64,000 nucleotides of DNA from Euzebya sp051004735. GTDB lineage: Bacteria > Actinomycetota > Nitriliruptoria > Euzebyales > Euzebyaceae. Position 1 is the stretch's first letter. Each line of letters starts with the position of its first letter. The translations under genes and the position numbers were made by a program. The stretch spans positions 1-64,000 of the forward strand of contig JBPCKA010000013.1 in assembly GCA_051004735.1 (NCBI GenBank), read 5' to 3'. A model generated the notes under the pieces. The model searched no databases and was not told the DNA's origin. It saw only the letters and a list, made by a program, of their open reading frames with translations. Positions 27,184 to 36,511 of the stretch are shown here, piece by piece.

Positions 27184-28869
27184 CTAGGAGACCGGGCGGA
27201 CGTCAGATACCCAGATGCCCTTCTTGAAGAACAGCACACTCAACCCGACGAACTCGTAGTTGTCGCTGATCGCCATCGCGATGTCTTCCCACCACAGCGG
27301 GAGATAGGGGAGGTCTTCGGAGATGATCTGCATCACCTCCGCGATCGCGGCAGCCCGCTCCTCCACGTCGGTGGTCAACCCCTGCTCGTCGATCAGCTCA
27401 TCCACCCGGGGGTTGATGTAGTTCGGAATGTTGAAGCCACTGGGACGGGCGAACTCACTGGGCAGCATGTAGCTGATGTAGTCGGCCGGATCCAGCAACT
27501 CCGGAGTGAAGCTGAGCGCTCTGAAGCCGATGTTCTGATGTCCCACGACATCGGCTATCTCCTCCCCCAGCGGCACCTCCTCGACCGTGAGGTCAACGCC
27601 GATCTGGCTCAGATTCTCACGCAGGTTGAGCGCGGCCCTGCCCAGCTCCGGTTTGGCATCGGCATACTTCAGGGTGGCCGAGAACCCGTCGGGAAAGGCG
27701 GACTGGGCAAGCTCCTCACGCGCGAGATCCAGGTCGAACTCGTAGGGCCGCAAGGATGCATAGATCTCCTCCACGCGCTCGCTGGGGATATCCAGACCAT
27801 CCCACTGCCCGCGGGGCACAAGCGATGTCGCGGCTTCTCCGTACCCGGAGAGCAGTCCGTCGACCAGGCCTTCTCGATCCAACGCATGGGCCACGGCGCG
27901 ACGAACGTGGACGTCGCCCCACAACTCGTCCTCCAGATCCCAGGCGAAGAAGGCGGGTAGCAGCCCCGGCGCGGACTCCACCCGCAGTCCATCGATACTC
28001 TCCCAACCGCCCGCTTCACTGACCGGGATGAACATGAACCCGTCCGCTTCCTGGGCACGCATGGCCAACTGCGCGGTCTGGGAGTCCGCGATGTATTGGA
28101 TTGCAACCTCACGGAATCGGGGGGTGTCCCCCCAGTAATTGTCGTTTCGGACGAGTTCAACAACCTCGTCCGCGCGGAAGTCAGTCAGAACGTAGGGGCC
28201 GGTGCCGATGAGGGTGTCATCACCCGGTGTGCCAAGACGCTCACCGACCTGTTCACCGAACGCCCGGCTGACAATGGGAGCATAGGACGGCACGTACTGC
28301 CAGAAGGCCGCCGGCCGCGTGAGTGTCACCGTCAACTCGTTGTCCCCCGTGACCTCCATGGTGTCCACGTCCACGAACGCAGAGTTCAGGGACGACTCGA
28401 CCTCAGGGTCGCGGTGGCGTTCCCACGAATAGATCACATCCTCCACCGTGAGAGGGCTGCCATCAGAAAACATGACATCCGAGCGGATCCGGTAGACATA
28501 GGTTTGCGGATCAATCTCTTCCCACGACTCAGCCAACCATTCGGTCATCAGCAAGTCCTCATCAAGGGTCAGCAGACTCTCGGTGACCAGCCCCTGAGCA
28601 GCCTTGGACCCTTGATCCAATGCCTTGGCGGCATCCAGACTGACCAAAGAGTTGACGATCCAGGTCAGGCGGTCCACATCGCCACCACCGGATTGCTCGG
28701 AACTGCCGGGTGCCGGCTCGCTGGTGGACTCATCAGGGCTGGCCGCACCCTCACATGCCGCCAGGAGCATCGGAGTTGAGATGGCAGCGCCGGCAAGGCC
28801 AAGACGCTTCAACAACTGCCGCCTGCTCAGTGACTGGCTTGGGGTTCCTGGGGTGATTCGACCTTGCAT
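27184..28869 (-). CDS. family 5 extracellular solute-binding lipoprotein of the second importer
   Basis: 561 residues, SBP_bac_5 family. The N-terminus SRRQLLKRLGLAGAA plus lipobox LLAACE again combines a twin-arginine motif with lipid attachment, nearly the same leader as the first binding protein. The mature protein starts with an acidic Ser/Pro-rich linker. Binding-fold motifs include SDVMFSDGSPLTVEDVIYSW and GTGPYVLTDF. Overall similarity to the first binding protein looks limited, so the two importers may take different ligands or different parts of one compound. Operator 2 lies 32 bases upstream of ATG 28869. Confidence 0.92.
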   Translation of the reverse strand: MQGRITPGTPSQSLSRRQLLKRLGLAGAAISTPMLLAACEGAASPDESTSEPAPGSSEQSGGGDVDRLTWIVNSLVSLDAAKALDQGSKAAQGLVTESLLTLDEDLLMTEWLAESWEEIDPQTYVYRIRSDVMFSDGSPLTVEDVIYSWERHRDPEVESSLNSAFVDVDTMEVTGDNELTVTLTRPAAFWQYVPSYAPIVSRAFGEQVGERLGTPGDDTLIGTGPYVLTDFRADEVVELVRNDNYWGDTPRFREVAIQYIADSQTAQLAMRAQEADGFMFIPVSEAGGWESIDGLRVESAPGLLPAFFAWDLEDELWGDVHVRRAVAHALDREGLVDGLLSGYGEAATSLVPRGQWDGLDIPSERVEEIYASLRPYEFDLDLAREELAQSAFPDGFSATLKYADAKPELGRAALNLRENLSQIGVDLTVEEVPLGEEIADVVGHQNIGFRALSFTPELLDPADYISYMLPSEFARPSGFNIPNYINPRVDELIDEQGLTTDVEERAAAIAEVMQIISEDLPYLPLWWEDIAMAISDNYEFVGLSVLFFKKGIWVSDVRPVS

Positions 28870-28900
28870 AGCAGCTCCAGTGGGAATCGGATGCGTCGAT

Positions 28901-28913
28901 AGAATACCATTCT
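28901..28913. promoter_or_regulatory. predicted IclR operator 2 (AGAAT-ACC-ATTCT)
   Basis: AGAATACCATTCT followed by GCTG, the same core and right flank as operator 1. It sits between the divergent second-importer operon (start 28869) and the dimethylformamidase-like/oxidoreductase operon (start 28979), close enough to control both. Confidence 0.72.
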
Positions 28914-28978
28914 GCTGACAGGCGCAAGGACTTTGGCTCCGCGTCTCGACATCTGCATCCAGCTTTGGGAGTACGCCA

Positions 28979-31192
28979 GTGCCTGACGACGAAACCACCC
29001 CTACGCACAACCCGGCCGAGCTCTCGCAGCCCTCACCGTGGGATCTGACGTTGGTCGGTTACGCAGACCCCTGGAGCGTTGCTCCGCAAGAGACCGTGCG
29101 TTTCATGGTCAGCAGTTCCCATTCGACCTATCAGGCCCAGATCGTCAGGTTGCTCCATGGCGATGATCGGCTCGAGGCGCCTGGTGTGAAGGAAGAGGTG
29201 GTTCCCACTCAGGTGGACGGGGAGTATGCGGGCCGACAGCTTTCCTATCCCACCGGTTCTGCGGTCATCGTGCCTGATCACCCCTCCCTGCGCCTGACCG
29301 ACAGTTTCACCCTGACCGCATGGATCTACCCGACGACCCCAGACAAGGGCCTTCAAGGCCTGCTGACAAAATGGTCACCGCATGATCAGGTGGGCTATGC
29401 CTTGATGATCAATGCCCAAGGGCAACTCGAATTGTGGCTGGGCGCAGAAGGCCAGGAACCAGCCCGCTTCGCCAGCGGCGCAGGCCTGCGTAAACACCAG
29501 TGGTACTTCGTCGCGGCCACGTATGACCCTCACGCAGGGTCGGTACAGGTGTCACAGATCCCCTTCCCCTTCTATCCCAACGACACGACCGATGTCCATC
29601 GCGAGCATCCTGTGGCTGCGGGGACCTGTGGATCTGCGAGCACACCGTTGGTGATGGCGGCCCTGAGCCAGACAATCAACCACTACAACGGAAAGATCGA
29701 GGCGCCGACCATCTACGGTGAGGTGTTGTCCCACGAAGCGTTGCTTGCCGTCGCGGGTCGAACACCCCTCGCCGGCACTACAGGATCGATCGTTGCTGCC
29801 TGGGATTTTGCTCTTGATACGCCCACCGACCAAATCCGCGACGTATCAGGCAGCAACCTGCACGGACGCACAATCAACCTGCCTGCCAGGGGCTCAAGCA
29901 GCCATCTGTTCCATGGTGGCGAGGGCTCCTGGGCCGTGGCGCCCGAAACTCACGCAGCCCTGCACTTTCACGAGGACGATCTTGAGGACTGCAGGTGGGA
30001 TGTTGCGTTCGAACTGGCACTACCCGATGACCTGCCCAGCGGGGTCTATGCCGCGAAGCTGAGCGCAGGCAGCAGCCGGTATCACATTCCGTTCGTGGTG
30101 CGTCCTCCCAACCGACGCGCCACCGCACCCGTGCTGGTGCTGCTACCAACCAATTCCTACCTTGCTTACGCCAACTTTCGTGAGGAGTTCGCCGAGCGGC
30201 ACGGCGTCCTTGGTCTGTACCACGATCATGGTGACGGCAGCGCAGTGTTGTACTCCTCAGCCCGAAGGCCGATCGTCAACTTCCGTCCGGGATCCAATTT
30301 CGACATTCTGGGTGAGGCTGGAGCGCCACACCAGTTCAACGCCGATCTGTACCTGATCGACTGGTTGACGGCCAAAGAGATCGACTTTGATGTTGCCATA
30401 GATCACGACCTGCAGACAGAAGGTGCCGACCTGTTGGGGCAGTACCGCGTCGTCATCACAGGAACACACCCCGAGTACTGGTCTGGGACAATGCTTGATG
30501 GGCTTGAGGCCTACCTCGCCGGGGGTGGCCGTCTGATGTATCTGGGCGGCAACGGATTGATCTGGACCACGACCTTCGATCCCCACCGACCCCATGTGAT
30601 CGAACTGCGGCGCGGCGGCGGCGGCGTCCGCAACGCCAGCCCCGGAGAGCGCTATCACACCACCACGGGAGAGCTGGGTGGGCCGTGGCGAGCGCGTGGC
30701 CGTCCCCCGAATCTGCTGCTGGGCGTCGGCTCCATCGGCCAGGGCTTTGATCGCTCCTGTGGCTACCGCCGGACGCCGGAAAGCTTTGATCCCCGCTCGT
30801 CATGGATCTTCGACGGTGTCGGTGAGGACGAACCAATCGGAGAGTTCGGCCTGACCATGGGTGGCGCCGCCGGTTTTGAGGTCGATTGCGCAGACCGCTT
30901 CTTCGGCACTCCACCGCACGCCCTGGTGGTGGCCTCGGCAACGGAGTTCTCCGATACCTACGAGCACCAGCACCCAGTCCACATAGCTGGGACCGACGTC
31001 GACCTTCATGAACCCCTGCGCAGCGACATGGTGTTCTTCGAAGGCCCGAATGGGGGGGCAGTGTTCTCCGTAGGCTCGATCGCCTACTGCGGGTCCTTGT
31101 CACATAACGACTACGACAACAACGTCTCACGGATAACCCACAACGTCCTGCGACGCTTCGCCTCCGACCAGTCGACTGACCAACGTGACTGA
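28979..31192 (+). CDS. N,N-dimethylformamidase large-subunit-like amidohydrolase with LamG domain
   Basis: 737 residues from GTG 28979. Residues ~90-230 are a LamG/concanavalin-like module (TDSFTLTAWIYPTTPDKGLQ). Residues ~380-730 match the C-terminal domain of the N,N-dimethylformamidase beta subunit (VLVLLPTNSYLAYANFREE, VITGTHPEYWSGTMLDGLEA, GGRLMYLGGNG). The known enzyme is an iron-dependent amidohydrolase releasing dimethylamine and formate, and it needs a small alpha subunit, which I do not see next to this gene. The family also contains uncharacterised amidases, so the substrate is open. It leads a four-gene rightward operon and overlaps the [2Fe-2S] subunit start by eight bases. Confidence 0.8.
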   Translation: MPDDETTPTHNPAELSQPSPWDLTLVGYADPWSVAPQETVRFMVSSSHSTYQAQIVRLLHGDDRLEAPGVKEEVVPTQVDGEYAGRQLSYPTGSAVIVPDHPSLRLTDSFTLTAWIYPTTPDKGLQGLLTKWSPHDQVGYALMINAQGQLELWLGAEGQEPARFASGAGLRKHQWYFVAATYDPHAGSVQVSQIPFPFYPNDTTDVHREHPVAAGTCGSASTPLVMAALSQTINHYNGKIEAPTIYGEVLSHEALLAVAGRTPLAGTTGSIVAAWDFALDTPTDQIRDVSGSNLHGRTINLPARGSSSHLFHGGEGSWAVAPETHAALHFHEDDLEDCRWDVAFELALPDDLPSGVYAAKLSAGSSRYHIPFVVRPPNRRATAPVLVLLPTNSYLAYANFREEFAERHGVLGLYHDHGDGSAVLYSSARRPIVNFRPGSNFDILGEAGAPHQFNADLYLIDWLTAKEIDFDVAIDHDLQTEGADLLGQYRVVITGTHPEYWSGTMLDGLEAYLAGGGRLMYLGGNGLIWTTTFDPHRPHVIELRRGGGGVRNASPGERYHTTTGELGGPWRARGRPPNLLLGVGSIGQGFDRSCGYRRTPESFDPRSSWIFDGVGEDEPIGEFGLTMGGAAGFEVDCADRFFGTPPHALVVASATEFSDTYEHQHPVHIAGTDVDLHEPLRSDMVFFEGPNGGAVFSVGSIAYCGSLSHNDYDNNVSRITHNVLRRFASDQSTDQRD

Positions 31193-31655
31193 TGCTGTCA
31201 ACATCGCCCTGCAGGTCAACGGCCAGCAGTGTGACCTGATGATCGATATCCGAGCCACGCTGTTGGATGTACTGCGTGAACAGCTGATGTTGACCGGCGC
31301 CAAGGAAGCCTGTAACAGAGGCGAGTGCGGCACCTGCACCGTGTTGGTGGATGGCAGGAGGGTGTATTCCTGCATGGCTTTGGCCGTCATGCACGCTGGC
31401 GCGGCGGTCACCACCATCGAGGGTGTGACGCAGGACGAGACCGCCAGTCAGTTGCAACAGGCCTTCCTGCGGCACGACGCGCTGCAGTGTGGCTATTGCA
31501 CCCCTGGCCAGATCCTGTCTGCCATGGGATTGCTGAGCGAGGGTCGGACCGGATCCCGCACCGAGATCCGGGAGTTCATGAGCGGCAACCTGTGCCGCTG
31601 TGGTGCGTATCCCCAGATCGTTGACGCGATCCGCGATGTGATCGGCGAGCCCTAG
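31185..31655 (+). CDS. molybdenum hydroxylase [2Fe-2S] subunit
   Basis: 156 residues, the size and layout of PaoA/CoxS/XdhC-type small subunits. The plant-ferredoxin-like cluster uses CNRGECGTCTVLVDGRRVYS plus the following Cys (about residues 43-64). The second, helical cluster uses CGYCTPGQ and CRCGAYPQIV. It passes electrons from the molybdenum centre to the FAD subunit. GTG 31185 is inside the end of the previous gene; the FAD subunit begins two bases after its stop. Confidence 0.93.
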   Translation: MTDAVNIALQVNGQQCDLMIDIRATLLDVLREQLMLTGAKEACNRGECGTCTVLVDGRRVYSCMALAVMHAGAAVTTIEGVTQDETASQLQQAFLRHDALQCGYCTPGQILSAMGLLSEGRTGSRTEIREFMSGNLCRCGAYPQIVDAIRDVIGEP

Positions 31656-31657
31656 CG

Positions 31658-32638
31658 ATGCAAACATTCGCCTATCTCCGACCGTCTGACGCTGCCGCTG
31701 CAATTACTGGGCACCAGGGTGATCACAGCGCCTGTTTCATCGCGGGGGGCACGGATGTCCTGGGGCTATTGAAGGACGGGGTCATCGCGCCTGACGTACT
31801 GGTGGATCTGAACGATCTTCCGCTGCAGGGCATCGAGGCTGGCACGTTGGGAGTGGTGATCGGTGCTCTGGCCCGACTGGCCGACGTGGCTGTTCATCCC
31901 GACATCAGGCGAGGCTTCCCTGTCCTCAGCCAGGCGATCATGGCCGCCGCATCGCCGCAACTCCGCAACATGGCCACTCTCGGCGGCAATCTGCTCCAAC
32001 GGACACGGTGCGGCTACTTCCGCGATCCGGTGATGCCCTGCAACAAGCGGGAAACCGGCAGCGGCTGTTCCGCGATTTCGGGAGCCAGTCGGTCACACGC
32101 CGTCTTCGGCACCAGTCTGGACTGTGTCGCCGTTCACCCCTCTGACCCGGCTGTGGCGTTGCTGGCCCTGGACGCGGTGATCCGAACCGACGGCCCGCAT
32201 GGCCCCCGAGGCATCCCGATCGTGGACCTGCACCAGTTGCCAGGTCAAACTCCCGGCCGGGAAACCGTTCTGGAGCCAGGTGAGATCATTGTGGCCATCG
32301 AGGTGCCCGCTACTCCCCTCGCGCGGCGCTCGTGCTATGTCAAGGTGGCAGACCGGGCTTCGTTCGACTTCGCACTGGTCGCTGCCGCCGTTGCGATGGA
32401 TCTCCGGGACGGAATCGTCAGAACCGTCCGCGTGGCCCTGGGTGGTGTGGCCCCGATCCCGTGGCGCGCAGTCCCCGTCGAGGACGCGCTGTCTGGCCAG
32501 CCACTGAACCGGGCGACGATTGAGGCTGCGGCCCATGCCATGACGATTCATGCCCAACCACTGCGGGACAACGCGTTCAAGGTCAACCTCTTACCTCACG
32601 TGATCCGCCGAGCCCTGATGACCGTCGAGGGACTGTAG
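31658..32638 (+). CDS. molybdenum hydroxylase FAD-binding subunit, PaoB/YagS type with 4Fe-4S insertion
   Basis: 326 residues. The FAD motifs FIAGGTDVLGLLKDG and ATLGGNLLQRTRC are present. The stretch RCGYFRDPVMPCNKRETGSG ending in Cys, then HAVFGTSLDCVAVHPSD, is the Cys-rich insertion that binds a [4Fe-4S] cluster in E. coli PaoB (YagS) and hydroxybenzoyl-CoA reductase-like proteins. Most CoxM-type subunits lack it. The trimer is therefore closest to PaoABC aldehyde oxidoreductases, which oxidise a broad range of aldehydes, including aromatic ones. Confidence 0.9.
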   Translation: MQTFAYLRPSDAAAAITGHQGDHSACFIAGGTDVLGLLKDGVIAPDVLVDLNDLPLQGIEAGTLGVVIGALARLADVAVHPDIRRGFPVLSQAIMAAASPQLRNMATLGGNLLQRTRCGYFRDPVMPCNKRETGSGCSAISGASRSHAVFGTSLDCVAVHPSDPAVALLALDAVIRTDGPHGPRGIPIVDLHQLPGQTPGRETVLEPGEIIVAIEVPATPLARRSCYVKVADRASFDFALVAAAVAMDLRDGIVRTVRVALGGVAPIPWRAVPVEDALSGQPLNRATIEAAAHAMTIHAQPLRDNAFKVNLLPHVIRRALMTVEGL

Positions 32639-34782
32639 TGCGGCGCGAATCGGTGGGCCCTTCTGCCACCCGAGTTGACGGTCAGGTGAAGGTCAGCGGC
32701 GCGGCAACATACACCACTGACGTCGTCCTGCCGCAGCAGGTACATGCCGTCGTCGTGCAGGCCACCGTGGCGACGGGGCGCATCCGGCACATCGAGTTGG
32801 CGGCGTCGCTGGCAGCTCCGGGGGTCCTTGGCGTCCTCACTCACCACAACACCCCAGCGCTTGAGGAAGTGGCCACCTTCCCGCAGGGACCCGCAGGTCA
32901 GCGGATGGCTCCGCTTCAAAGCGATGTCGTGTACTTCGACGGTCAACCTGTCGCCGTCGTCATCGCTGAAACCAGGCTGCAGGCTGTCCATGCCGCAGAA
33001 CTGGTCCAAGTGGACATTCAGCCCGGATCGCATGCGCCGTCACTGTGGACCGACCGTCCCGGCGCTGCACCGCTCAGCATCTTCGGGGAATCTCCGGACT
33101 CTGTGCGTGGCAACCCCGACGCCGCACTGGCTGCGGCGGAGGTCCGCCTAGAGCGGCGGTACAGCACGCCGACCGAGCATCATCATCCACTTGAACCTGG
33201 TGCCACCGTTGCCTGTTGGGACGGCGACTCCCTGACGGTCTATGACAGCACCCAATGGATCTTCGGTGTGCGTGAAGCGCTGTGTGTGACATTGGGATTG
33301 TCCCAGGATCGCGTACGGGTGCAGTCCCCCTTCGTCGGGGGCGCGTTCGGGAGCAAGGGCATGGTATGGCCCCACGTCGTCTTGACGGTTCTGGCCGCAC
33401 GCCATGTTGGTCGGCCCGTGAAGTTGACGCTTGACCGCGGGCAGATGTTCACCCTGCTGGGGTACCGCTCGCCGACGATCCAGCGCCTGTCCCTGGGGGC
33501 GACAGCGTCGGGAACCTTGACCGCGCTCGTCCACGACACCACCCAGCAGACCTCAATGTTTCAGGAGTTCGCCGCTGGTGTCGGCTTCATGTCGCGCAGC
33601 CTCTACGTCTGTCCGAACGTCGCAGTGCGCCACCGTGTGCTTCCCATCAATGCGCCGACCCCAACGGTCATGCGTGCGCCTGGCGAGGCCGTCGGGAGCT
33701 TCGCGCTGGAGACCGCCATGGATGAGCTGGCGGTCACGCTGTCCGTCGATCCGATCCAACTTCGGCTTCGCAACCATGCTGAAATCGATCCCCATTCCGG
33801 CATGCCGTGGTCCAGCAACGCGTTACGCGAGTGCTATCTGCTGGGCGCTGACCGCTTCGGATGGGACGCCCGCAGCGCAGCACCCGGATCGATGCGAGAT
33901 GGCCATCTTCAACTTGGGTGGGGCGTGGCATCGGCGACATATGCGGTGAACAGTGAACCGGCAAACGCTTGGGTGCGTCTGCGCGCTGACGGAACGGCAA
34001 CGGTCGCCTGCGGTACCCAGGATCTGGGAACCGGGACCTACACGACCATGGCCCAGATCGCTGCCGAGGCGCTGGGACTACCTGTGGATCATGTCTCAGC
34101 GGAGTTGGGCGACACCGAATTGCCTCGGGCACCCCATTCAGGCGGGTCACAAACCGCCGCCAGCGTGCTTCCCGCAGTGTGGTCGGCCGCCCAGTCTGTG
34201 ATCGCCCAACTGAACTCACTGGCTCAGATGTCAGCAGCCAGGGAAAGCCCCAACGCCATCCTCCGGCGCCACGGCCTGGCGCAGATCGAGGGACGCAGCA
34301 GCACCCCGTCCCCCGGTGCCGCCAACCGCTTTGCCATGCAGTCCTTCGGCGCCCAGTTTGCCGAGGTCGCGGTGGATCCCGATCTAGCCCAGGTGAGGGT
34401 GACCCGCTTTGTGGGTGTCTTCGGCGCGGGCCGCATCGTCAACCAGACCACGGCCCGCAGCCAGATGATCGGTGGAATCGTCGGCGGAATCGGCATGGCA
34501 CTGCTGGAGCGCACGGTGACCGATCCGCGCTCCGGGCGGGTGGTCTCCCCAAACCTCAGCGCGTACCTGGTTCCCACACAGGCAGACATCCCCGCGATCG
34601 ACGTCAGCTTTGTCGAGGAGGTTGATCCCCACGTCAACTCCCTTGGGATCAAAGGTGTTGCGGAACTCGGAATAGTGGGCGTGGCGGCCGCGATTGGCAA
34701 TGCGATCTTCCACGCCACCGGCCGGCGGATCAGGGACCTACCGATCACCTGCGACACGTTGTTGGGTGCGACACACGGCTGA
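32638..34782 (+). CDS. molybdenum hydroxylase large (molybdopterin) subunit, aldehyde oxidoreductase type
   Basis: 714 residues; GTG 32638 shares a base with the FAD-subunit stop (TAGTG). Family features: an N-terminal RVDGQVKVSGAATYTTDV, molybdopterin contacts FVGGAFGSKGMVWPH (about 222-236) and MRAPGEAVGSFALETAMDEL, and the catalytic-Glu region GIKGVAELGIVG near residue 680. It makes an alpha-beta-gamma enzyme with the two preceding genes that would oxidise an aldehyde or hydroxylate an aromatic ring. No dedicated cofactor-insertion chaperone (PaoD/XdhC) is visible next to it. Confidence 0.9.
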   Translation: MRRESVGPSATRVDGQVKVSGAATYTTDVVLPQQVHAVVVQATVATGRIRHIELAASLAAPGVLGVLTHHNTPALEEVATFPQGPAGQRMAPLQSDVVYFDGQPVAVVIAETRLQAVHAAELVQVDIQPGSHAPSLWTDRPGAAPLSIFGESPDSVRGNPDAALAAAEVRLERRYSTPTEHHHPLEPGATVACWDGDSLTVYDSTQWIFGVREALCVTLGLSQDRVRVQSPFVGGAFGSKGMVWPHVVLTVLAARHVGRPVKLTLDRGQMFTLLGYRSPTIQRLSLGATASGTLTALVHDTTQQTSMFQEFAAGVGFMSRSLYVCPNVAVRHRVLPINAPTPTVMRAPGEAVGSFALETAMDELAVTLSVDPIQLRLRNHAEIDPHSGMPWSSNALRECYLLGADRFGWDARSAAPGSMRDGHLQLGWGVASATYAVNSEPANAWVRLRADGTATVACGTQDLGTGTYTTMAQIAAEALGLPVDHVSAELGDTELPRAPHSGGSQTAASVLPAVWSAAQSVIAQLNSLAQMSAARESPNAILRRHGLAQIEGRSSTPSPGAANRFAMQSFGAQFAEVAVDPDLAQVRVTRFVGVFGAGRIVNQTTARSQMIGGIVGGIGMALLERTVTDPRSGRVVSPNLSAYLVPTQADIPAIDVSFVEEVDPHVNSLGIKGVAELGIVGVAAAIGNAIFHATGRRIRDLPITCDTLLGATHG

Positions 34783-34788
34783 TGCGGA

Positions 34789-36474
34789 TCAGGGCACCGT
34801 GGTCGCCCCGGTGCTGGCCGAACCGACCAGCGAGGCGTACTTGGCGAACACGCCCGAGGGGTAGCGGGATGTCGGGGGTTCCCAGTCCTTGAGCCGCGAG
34901 GCAACGTCGACGTCCAACACCTCGATGGTGCGACTGGCCACGTCGATCCTGATCATGTCCCCATCCTCAAGGGCGGCCAGTGGACCGCCGACCGCAGCCT
35001 CAGGCGCCACATGTCCGATCATGAACCCGTTGGTCGCGCCACTGAAGCGCCCATCGGTGATTAGGGCCACTGAATCTCCCAGGCCCTCGCCCAAGATGGC
35101 CCCCGTGACCGAGAGCATCTCGCGCATCCCCGGTCCTCCCCGCGGTCCCTCATAGCGGATGACCACAACGTCGCCAGGTGCAATCCGTCCCTCGATGACC
35201 GCGGCATACCCATCCTCCTCGCAGTCAAAGATCCGCGCGGGGCCGGTGTGGGAGGTCAAGGTGTGCGCGGTGATCTTCACCACCGATCCCTGTGGTGCCA
35301 GGTTGCCGCTGAGCACGACCAGGCCACCCTCTGAGCGAAGTGGCCGGTCCAGGGGCAGCACGACCTGCTGACCCTCGGTTTCGACGACGTCCTGAACCTC
35401 CTCGCCCAGACTTCGGCCGGTGACGGTCAGCGCTGAGCCGTCGATGTACCCACCGTCGATCAGTCGGCTGGTCAGCAGGGCAATGCCGCCGGCGCGGTGC
35501 AGGTCGACGGCGGCGAAACGTCCGCCCGGCAACAGGTCGCACAGCAGTGGCGTCCGTCTGCTGGTGCGATCGATGTCCTCCAGGGTCAGATCCACGCCAA
35601 CCTCCTTGGCCAGTGCCAGCAGGTGGAGAACGGCATTGGTCGACCCGCCACTTGCCGCCACCGCCGCCACGGCGTTGTCAAAGGCAGCACGAGTCAAGAT
35701 CTGACGGGGGCGGATATCTCGCGCCAACACATCCATGATCAGGGCACCGGCCCGCTCGGCTGCCTGGCCCTTGGTCTGGTCCACCGCGGGGATGGAGTTG
35801 AAACCCACCGGCGACAGCCCGATGGTCTCCATCACCATCGACATCGTGTTCGCGGTGAACTGTCCGCCGCAGGCTCCCGCACCCGGGCAGGCGACCCGCT
35901 CCATCTCGTGAAGGTCCTCCTCGTCAAGCAGACCAGCCGCAACCGCTCCGATTGCCTCAAACACCTCGCCCATTGCCAGATCACGGCCGCGGAATCGACC
36001 GGGCATGATCGAACCGCTGTACAACACCATTCCGGGTCGGTCCAACCTGGCCAAGGCCATCGCCGCAGCCGGAACGGTCTTGTCACACGCAACGATGCAG
36101 ACCATGGCGTCGAACATGTGTCCTCGACCGACCAGTTCGATCGAGTCGGCGATCAGCTCTCGACTGACCAGCGACGCCTTCATCCCCTCGGTGCCCATCG
36201 TGACCCCATCGGAGATCGCAATGGTATTGAACTCCATCGGGGTGCCCTCAGCCTGCCGCACACCTGCCTTGACCCGTTCCGCCAGGCTGCGATGGTTCAG
36301 GTTGCAGGGCATGGTCTCGATCCATGCATGTGACACGCCCACGATGGGCCGCTGCAGATCCTCCGGTGAGAACCCTGTGCCGTACAGGTAGGCCCTGGCC
36401 GCGGCGCGCGAACGCCCCTCATACATGACGCGACTGGGCAGCTGCGCCATGTTGATCTGGGGAGATGCGCTCAT
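34789..36474 (-). CDS. IlvD/EDD family dehydratase
   Basis: 561 residues, full length. Iron-sulfur and metal ligands: Cys in TMPCNLNHRSL, CDKTVPAAAMAL and PGAGACGGQFTANTM. The catalytic Ser region is TDGRFSGATNGFMIGHVAPE. The family includes dihydroxyacid dehydratase of branched-chain amino acid synthesis and sugar-acid dehydratases. It is the last gene of the SnoaL-aminotransferase-SDR-dehydratase operon inside a catabolic island with a lactonase and a glycosidase, so a sugar- or hydroxy-acid substrate is at least as likely as the IlvD reaction. A GAAGGA ribosome site precedes ATG 36474. It converges on the oxidoreductase operon with six bases between stops. Confidence 0.88.
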   Translation of the reverse strand: MSASPQINMAQLPSRVMYEGRSRAAARAYLYGTGFSPEDLQRPIVGVSHAWIETMPCNLNHRSLAERVKAGVRQAEGTPMEFNTIAISDGVTMGTEGMKASLVSRELIADSIELVGRGHMFDAMVCIVACDKTVPAAAMALARLDRPGMVLYSGSIMPGRFRGRDLAMGEVFEAIGAVAAGLLDEEDLHEMERVACPGAGACGGQFTANTMSMVMETIGLSPVGFNSIPAVDQTKGQAAERAGALIMDVLARDIRPRQILTRAAFDNAVAAVAASGGSTNAVLHLLALAKEVGVDLTLEDIDRTSRRTPLLCDLLPGGRFAAVDLHRAGGIALLTSRLIDGGYIDGSALTVTGRSLGEEVQDVVETEGQQVVLPLDRPLRSEGGLVVLSGNLAPQGSVVKITAHTLTSHTGPARIFDCEEDGYAAVIEGRIAPGDVVVIRYEGPRGGPGMREMLSVTGAILGEGLGDSVALITDGRFSGATNGFMIGHVAPEAAVGGPLAALEDGDMIRIDVASRTIEVLDVDVASRLKDWEPPTSRYPSGVFAKYASLVGSASTGATTVP

Positions 36475-36511
36475 AATCGTCTGTCCTTCTGTTGACCCTG
36501 ATTGGGCACTG

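Noticed and set aside
30456..31703. A 415-codon minus-strand open frame
   Set aside because: It overlaps the dimethylformamidase-like and [2Fe-2S] genes on the other strand, both with strong motifs; it has none of its own.
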